Below, one piece after another: positions 60,031 to 64,000 of a stretch of 64,000 nucleotides of DNA. The stretch's first letter is position 1. Every line of letters starts with the position of its first letter. The notes under the pieces are model-generated. The model searched no databases. It was not told the origin of the DNA and worked only from the letters and a program-made list of their open reading frames with translations. The stretch covers positions 1,922,001-1,986,000 of the forward strand of contig NZ_AP022608.1 of NCBI RefSeq assembly GCF_010728925.1. Direction: 5' to 3'. The stretch comes from Mycolicibacterium gadium. GTDB lineage: Bacteria > Actinomycetota > Actinomycetes > Mycobacteriales > Mycobacteriaceae. A program made the position numbers and the translations under genes.

Positions 60031-61191
60031 TCAGGCAGCCGGTGCGAGCACCACCGCCGAGTTGTGTCCGCCCATGCCCAATGACGTCTTCAGCGTCAGC
60101 GCACCGGGTTTCATCCGCGTGGGCCCATCCAGCAGTCGCGGGTGACCGGGAGCCACGGTCGGCGGCGCAGGAACGGTTCCGTGCTCATAGCTGAGTGCGG
60201 CCGCGGCGAGCTCGACGGCCGCCGCGGCGCCCTGGCAGTGCCCGACCATCTGCTTGATGGAGTAAATGCCCGGTATGCCGTGCAGTACCTCGTCGACGAT
60301 TCCGGCCTCTGCGGCGTCGCATTGCTGGGTGCCGGGTCCGTGAGCGTTGAGATAGGAGATCTCGTCGGTCGATGTGTTCGCCGCACTCAGCGCGTTGCGG
60401 ACACACTGATCGATGTACGTACGGGCGGGGTCGACCGACGTCAGGTGGTGAGCGTCGTGGGACATGTCGCCACCGAGCATTTGTGCGTAAGGCCGCTCGA
60501 CGCCTTTGGACAGGACGAAGGAAACCGCGGCTTCGCCCGCCGGAAAGCCTCGGCTGCCCTCCTGGAACGGGCGGCACGCGTCGAGCGGTTCGACGTCGAC
60601 GACGCCGACGCCGAGGCGTACGAAATGTTCTACGTTCTCCGGCGTCAGCGACAGGTCAGTGGATACGAACACCACGTCGTCGACGAAGCCGCTGTCCAGC
60701 CACATCTTCGCGGTGATCAACCCGGCGTTGCCCGACGAGCACATCGCCGAGACGTTCATCGCGGGCCCATGGAAGTCGTATTCCTTCATCAGCATCGACA
60801 CCGGGGTGGACGGCATCAAGGTGAGGTAGTCGCGAATTCTGCGATGGGCCGCGTCCTTGAGGTAGAAGTCGCGCCAACCCTCGACCTCGGAGATCACGAC
60901 GGCGTGCAGCAGCCCAACCCTGCGGCCGGGCACCCAGCCCCGCTCGAATGCGTCGGTCACGGCTTCGCGAGCGGCCCCGCGCATCGCACGGGAAAACCTG
61001 GTGAGCCCGTCGAGCGGATTACCCTCGTCGGCGATCTGAGCCACCCACGCATCCTCATCGCCGCTCGAACCGAACCCCCCGACCAATTTTGCGGCAGGCT
61101 TGCCGCTGATCAGGCCGGTCCACAGCGGCTCCGCGCCCCAGCCATACCCCGTTACTGCACCGATCCCGGTGATGGTCATCGGTCCTACCAT
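60031..61191 (-). CDS. stand-alone beta-ketoacyl synthase
   Basis: 386 residues of the KAS fold with the full catalytic set: Cys151 (SAMCSSGNAG), His284 (NAHGPGT), Lys313 and His318 (KQMVGHCQGA). It would condense acyl and malonyl thioesters, but it has no carrier protein, reductase or other fatty-acid-synthesis gene beside it. It is divergent from the PAS-GGDEF gene. A role in a special lipid or polyketide is possible. Confidence 0.85.
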   Translation of the reverse strand: MVGPMTITGIGAVTGYGWGAEPLWTGLISGKPAAKLVGGFGSSGDEDAWVAQIADEGNPLDGLTRFSRAMRGAAREAVTDAFERGWVPGRRVGLLHAVVISEVEGWRDFYLKDAAHRRIRDYLTLMPSTPVSMLMKEYDFHGPAMNVSAMCSSGNAGLITAKMWLDSGFVDDVVFVSTDLSLTPENVEHFVRLGVGVVDVEPLDACRPFQEGSRGFPAGEAAVSFVLSKGVERPYAQMLGGDMSHDAHHLTSVDPARTYIDQCVRNALSAANTSTDEISYLNAHGPGTQQCDAAEAGIVDEVLHGIPGIYSIKQMVGHCQGAAAAVELAAAALSYEHGTVPAPPTVAPGHPRLLDGPTRMKPGALTLKTSLGMGGHNSAVVLAPAA

Positions 61192-61361
61192 GATTTATCG
61201 CCTTTCTGTTTGCCCGTTGCTGAGAAATTCCCCATTCAATTAACGCCTATTCCGCCGGAGTTGACCAGGCAGAATGTCACACATGGGACAGTGGGTGCAG
61301 TGACGACGCACACCGTTGAGCTGCGTGAACCACCAGCTAACTTGGGATCGAGGAGCCGTCG

Positions 61362-62993
61362 ATGACGGCCAGTGACGACGACGCGGCCACGAACGACGCC
61401 TCGTCTCAACCGCTCGATCCGGTCGAAGAGCGCTTCAGGCGGCTGTTGGAACACAGCCCCGACCCCATGTGTGTCCACGCCGAAGGGCGTGTAGTTTACG
61501 TAAATCCCGCCGGTGTCAGGGGGATCGCCGCCAAGAGCGCAGATGACCTCGTGGGGCGGATGATCACGGATTTCGTCCATCCCGATTCCATCGCACCGAT
61601 GCTCGGCCGCATTGCCTCTCTGCACGGGGAGGGTGACAGCACGCCGGCCGCGGAAGCGGTGATGCTGCGGCTGGACGGCAGCCCGGTGGACGCCGAAATC
61701 GTGTCGGTGCTGACGAGCTGGGACGGCAAACCTGCTTACCAAGTGATCTTCCGCGACCTGACGATCGAGAAGGCCGCCGAGGCCACCCTGCGATATCAGG
61801 CCGCACTCGTAACTCACGCCACGGACGCAATCATCGCGACGACGTTAGCTGGCACGATCACCACCTGGAATCCAGCGGCCGAAGCCATTTACGGCAGGTC
61901 CGCGGCGGACGCACTGGACCTCCCGATCACCGAGGCGGTCGGCGCCGCCGTCGATCCCGCCGCAATCGTCGCAGACGGCGGCGTCGAGCACTCGATTCAC
62001 TACTCCGCGGACGGCACGGCGCTCATCGTTCGGGTCGCAGCCGCGGCGATGGACGACGGTTACGTCCTCGTCTGCTCTGACCAGACGGCCCTGCGGCGAG
62101 CCGAGCGCAGGTTTCAGATCGTCGTGGACTCACTCGTCGAAGGCGTGGTGGTTCTCGACGCGGACGGCCAGCCGGAGTGGATCAACCCCGCCGCGCGCCG
62201 CATCCTCGGCTTGCCGTTCAGCGGCAAGCTGCCCCACTACGCAGACCTCTCGGAGGCATTCCCGCTGTATGACGCCGAAGGCCACGAGCTCGAGGATTGG
62301 CATCCGTTCTTCGTGAGGTCACTGACCACCGGTCTCGTGCCTCGGCACGTAGTCGTCGGCTTCGACCGGCCGGACGGCGCGCGTCGCTGGCTTTCCGTCA
62401 GCTCCCGCCTGCTCGACCCGGCCGAGACCGGCCAGCAGGCGCTGCTCGCGTCGTTCACCGATGTCACCGACCAGCGTGATGCGCAACTTCAGCTCAAACA
62501 TCAAGCTCATCACGACTCACTCACCGGGCTCCCGAACCGAGCGTATGCCGAGGCGCAGGCGACCCAGGCGCTGCAGGCCGACCCACCCACGCTGGCGGCG
62601 GTCATGTTCATCGATCTCGACAACATCAAGACCGTCAACGATGCGTTCGGCCACTACGCGGGCGACGCCGTGATCAAGACCGCGGCGCAGCGGTTACGAG
62701 CCACCCTGCGCTCCGAGGACTTGATCGCCCGCCACGGCGGAGACGAGTTCGTCGCACTGCTTTTCGGAAACCCCGACTACTCCGCGCTGGAAGGCCTTGC
62801 CGAGCGACTGCATGCCGCCCTCGCCGCACCGTTGGATGTCGCCGGCATCGCGTGCAGCCTCACCGCGAGTATCGGCGTGACCCAGGTGGTTCCTGAGGAT
62901 TCGCGTGACGCGGCAGAGATCCTGCGCGACGCCGACGCCGCGATGTACAAGGCCAAGGTTTATCGCGCCACCACGCACTTCATGTCGCCCTGA
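61362..62993 (+). CDS. PAS-domain diguanylate cyclase (GGDEF)
   Basis: 543 residues, cytoplasmic. Three PAS-like sensor domains (about 25-135, 145-245, 250-370) are followed by a GGDEF domain with intact catalytic motif GGDEF at 459-463. The inhibitory-site RxxD (Arg450-Asp453) lies exactly five residues before it, so product inhibition by cyclic di-GMP is likely. The metal-binding Asp is in FIDLDNIK (418-420). No EAL domain follows. ATG 61362 is plausible. It is the active counterpart to the degenerate GGDEF protein at 57021. Confidence 0.87.
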   Translation: MTASDDDAATNDASSQPLDPVEERFRRLLEHSPDPMCVHAEGRVVYVNPAGVRGIAAKSADDLVGRMITDFVHPDSIAPMLGRIASLHGEGDSTPAAEAVMLRLDGSPVDAEIVSVLTSWDGKPAYQVIFRDLTIEKAAEATLRYQAALVTHATDAIIATTLAGTITTWNPAAEAIYGRSAADALDLPITEAVGAAVDPAAIVADGGVEHSIHYSADGTALIVRVAAAAMDDGYVLVCSDQTALRRAERRFQIVVDSLVEGVVVLDADGQPEWINPAARRILGLPFSGKLPHYADLSEAFPLYDAEGHELEDWHPFFVRSLTTGLVPRHVVVGFDRPDGARRWLSVSSRLLDPAETGQQALLASFTDVTDQRDAQLQLKHQAHHDSLTGLPNRAYAEAQATQALQADPPTLAAVMFIDLDNIKTVNDAFGHYAGDAVIKTAAQRLRATLRSEDLIARHGGDEFVALLFGNPDYSALEGLAERLHAALAAPLDVAGIACSLTASIGVTQVVPEDSRDAAEILRDADAAMYKAKVYRATTHFMSP

Positions 62994-63069
62994 AGGTACG
63001 ACCGCCTGTATCCCACTTAACTAACTAGGTTTACTCTGTCCGTAGCGTCCTGCAGACAGGGGATCAACC

Positions 63070-64000
63070 ATGGACCTCACGTGGTCGTCGGCCGATGTGG
63101 CTTTTCGCGACGAAGTGCGCGAATTTCTGGACGACAAGCTGACACCGGAACTGCGCCGCGCCGGTCGCCTCATGACGAGCGTCTACGCCGATCACGAAGC
63201 GAGCATGAAGTGGCAGAGCATTCTCCACGAACGTGGTTGGGCGGCACCCGCGTGGCCCGTCGAGCACGGCGGCTGCGACTGGACCCTGACCCAGCACTAC
63301 ATCTTCAGTAGAGAATCCCAGCTGGCCGGAGCGCCGTCGCTGTCTCCGATGGGCATCCGCATGGTCGCGCACGCGCTGGTCAAGTTCGGCACGCAGAAGC
63401 AAAAGGACTTCTTTTTGCCCCGCATCCTGACCGGCGAGGTGTTCTTCTGCCAGGGGTATTCCGAACCCGAAGCCGGCTCCGACCTGGCGGCGCTGTCGAT
63501 GGCCGCCGTCGACGATGGCGACCACTTGGTGTGCACGGGAAGCAAGATCTGGACGACCCACGCCCGCGAGGCCAACTGGATGTTCGCGTTGGTGCGGACC
63601 TCGAAGGCCCAGAAGAAACAGCAGGGCATCACGTTCGTCCTCATCGACATGACAACGCCGGGCATCCAAATCCGCCCTCTCGTCATGACCTCCGGCGAGG
63701 AGGTGCAGAACCAGGTCTTCTTCGACGAGGTTCGGGTGCCGAAGGCCAATGTGCTCGGCAAGATCGACGAGGGCTGGACCGTCGCGAAGTACCTGCTGGA
63801 GTTCGAGCGCGGTGGCGGCGCGTCATCGCCGGCGCTGCAGGTGATGGCCGACGAGATCGCCTCCGTCGCCGCCGATCAGCCCGGTCCCGCCGGCGGGCGC
63901 CTGCTCGACGACCCCGCCTTCGCGCGAAAGCTGGCTGACGCGCGAATCCGTACCGAAGTTCTGGAGATTCTCGAATACCGGGTGCTCGCCGCCGTCGCCG
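63070..64000 (+). CDS. acyl-CoA dehydrogenase, partial (cut by window end)
   Basis: An open frame of 310 codons from ATG 63070 to the window edge. It has WSSADVAFRDEVREFLDD, WPVEHGGCDWT, GYSEPEAGSDLAALS and the flavin-binding CTGSKIWTTHARE, all typical of mycobacterial FadE proteins. The C-terminal third with the catalytic Glu region lies beyond the window. It stands about 70 bp after the PAS-GGDEF gene on the same strand and has no island operator. Confidence 0.88.
   Translation, partial: MDLTWSSADVAFRDEVREFLDDKLTPELRRAGRLMTSVYADHEASMKWQSILHERGWAAPAWPVEHGGCDWTLTQHYIFSRESQLAGAPSLSPMGIRMVAHALVKFGTQKQKDFFLPRILTGEVFFCQGYSEPEAGSDLAALSMAAVDDGDHLVCTGSKIWTTHAREANWMFALVRTSKAQKKQQGITFVLIDMTTPGIQIRPLVMTSGEEVQNQVFFDEVRVPKANVLGKIDEGWTVAKYLLEFERGGGASSPALQVMADEIASVAADQPGPAGGRLLDDPAFARKLADARIRTEVLEILEYRVLAAVA

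Noticed and set aside
1..64000. KstR/KstR2-type operators of the known cholesterol regulon
   Set aside because: I looked for AAC-N2-GTT and CAAG-N2-CTTG type palindromes in promoters and found none I could support; the repeated element here has a different sequence. CTTGTACAAG at 43456 is superficially similar but lacks the KstR2 flanks.
1..64000. CRISPR arrays, tRNA, rRNA genes and insertion sequences
   Set aside because: No short direct-repeat arrays, cloverleaf-type sequences or transposase genes were noticed in either strand.

Overview
The window is high-GC actinobacterial DNA and almost certainly comes from a fast-growing Mycobacterium/Mycolicibacterium. The gene families point that way: F420-dependent LLM-class oxidoreductases, a mycofactocin-coupled SDR, a DUF2510 protein, an acyl-ACP desaturase of the DesA type, and many FadD/FadE/EchA/thiolase and P450 genes. 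GTG starts and 1-8 bp ATGA or GTGA gene overlaps are common. I saw no rRNA, tRNA, CRISPR array or insertion sequence.

From about 3.1 to 56 kb lies a catabolic island for a hydrophobic, probably cyclic or branched compound broken down as CoA thioesters. Oxidative enzymes lie mostly on the left: two P450s, a Rieske oxygenase, a flavin monooxygenase with an esterase, two LLM oxidoreductases, an aldehyde dehydrogenase, SDRs and a molybdopterin oxidoreductase. CoA activation and beta-oxidation genes fill 14-56 kb: five FadD-like ligases, five crotonases, four acyl-CoA dehydrogenases (a fifth starts at 63070), three thiolase-family proteins, a class III CoA-transferase, thioesterases and a MaoC hydratase. 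Three intact amidohydrolase_2 proteins and a DapA-type aldolase are interleaved with them. The substrate cannot be named from sequence; steroid-like, terpenoid or alicyclic acids all fit.

The most striking signal is a repeated palindrome of the form TACTGTAA-N3-TTACAGTA. I find ten copies or degenerate copies between 5425 and 43492, all upstream of island genes and most of them between divergent genes. Two paralogous TetR regulators (20514 and 39075) with nearly the same recognition helix lie in the island, each downstream of such a site. This looks like one regulon of roughly 38 kb. Other palindromes lie by a third TetR gene (9517), the desaturase (13963), a GntR operon (43451) and the 54 kb divergent promoter (54251).

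Four spots carry deletion scars: an amidohydrolase start joined to a frameshifted secreted-protein gene (2368-3037), an isochorismatase-like remnant (15154), a coniferyl-aldehyde-dehydrogenase-like pseudogene (17697-18344), and a crotonase::SDR chimera (38508-38897).

The right end (57-64 kb) is more ordinary: a membrane protein with a degenerate GGDEF domain, a DHA2 exporter, a stand-alone ketosynthase, a PAS-GGDEF diguanylate cyclase, and the start of another acyl-CoA dehydrogenase cut by the window edge.
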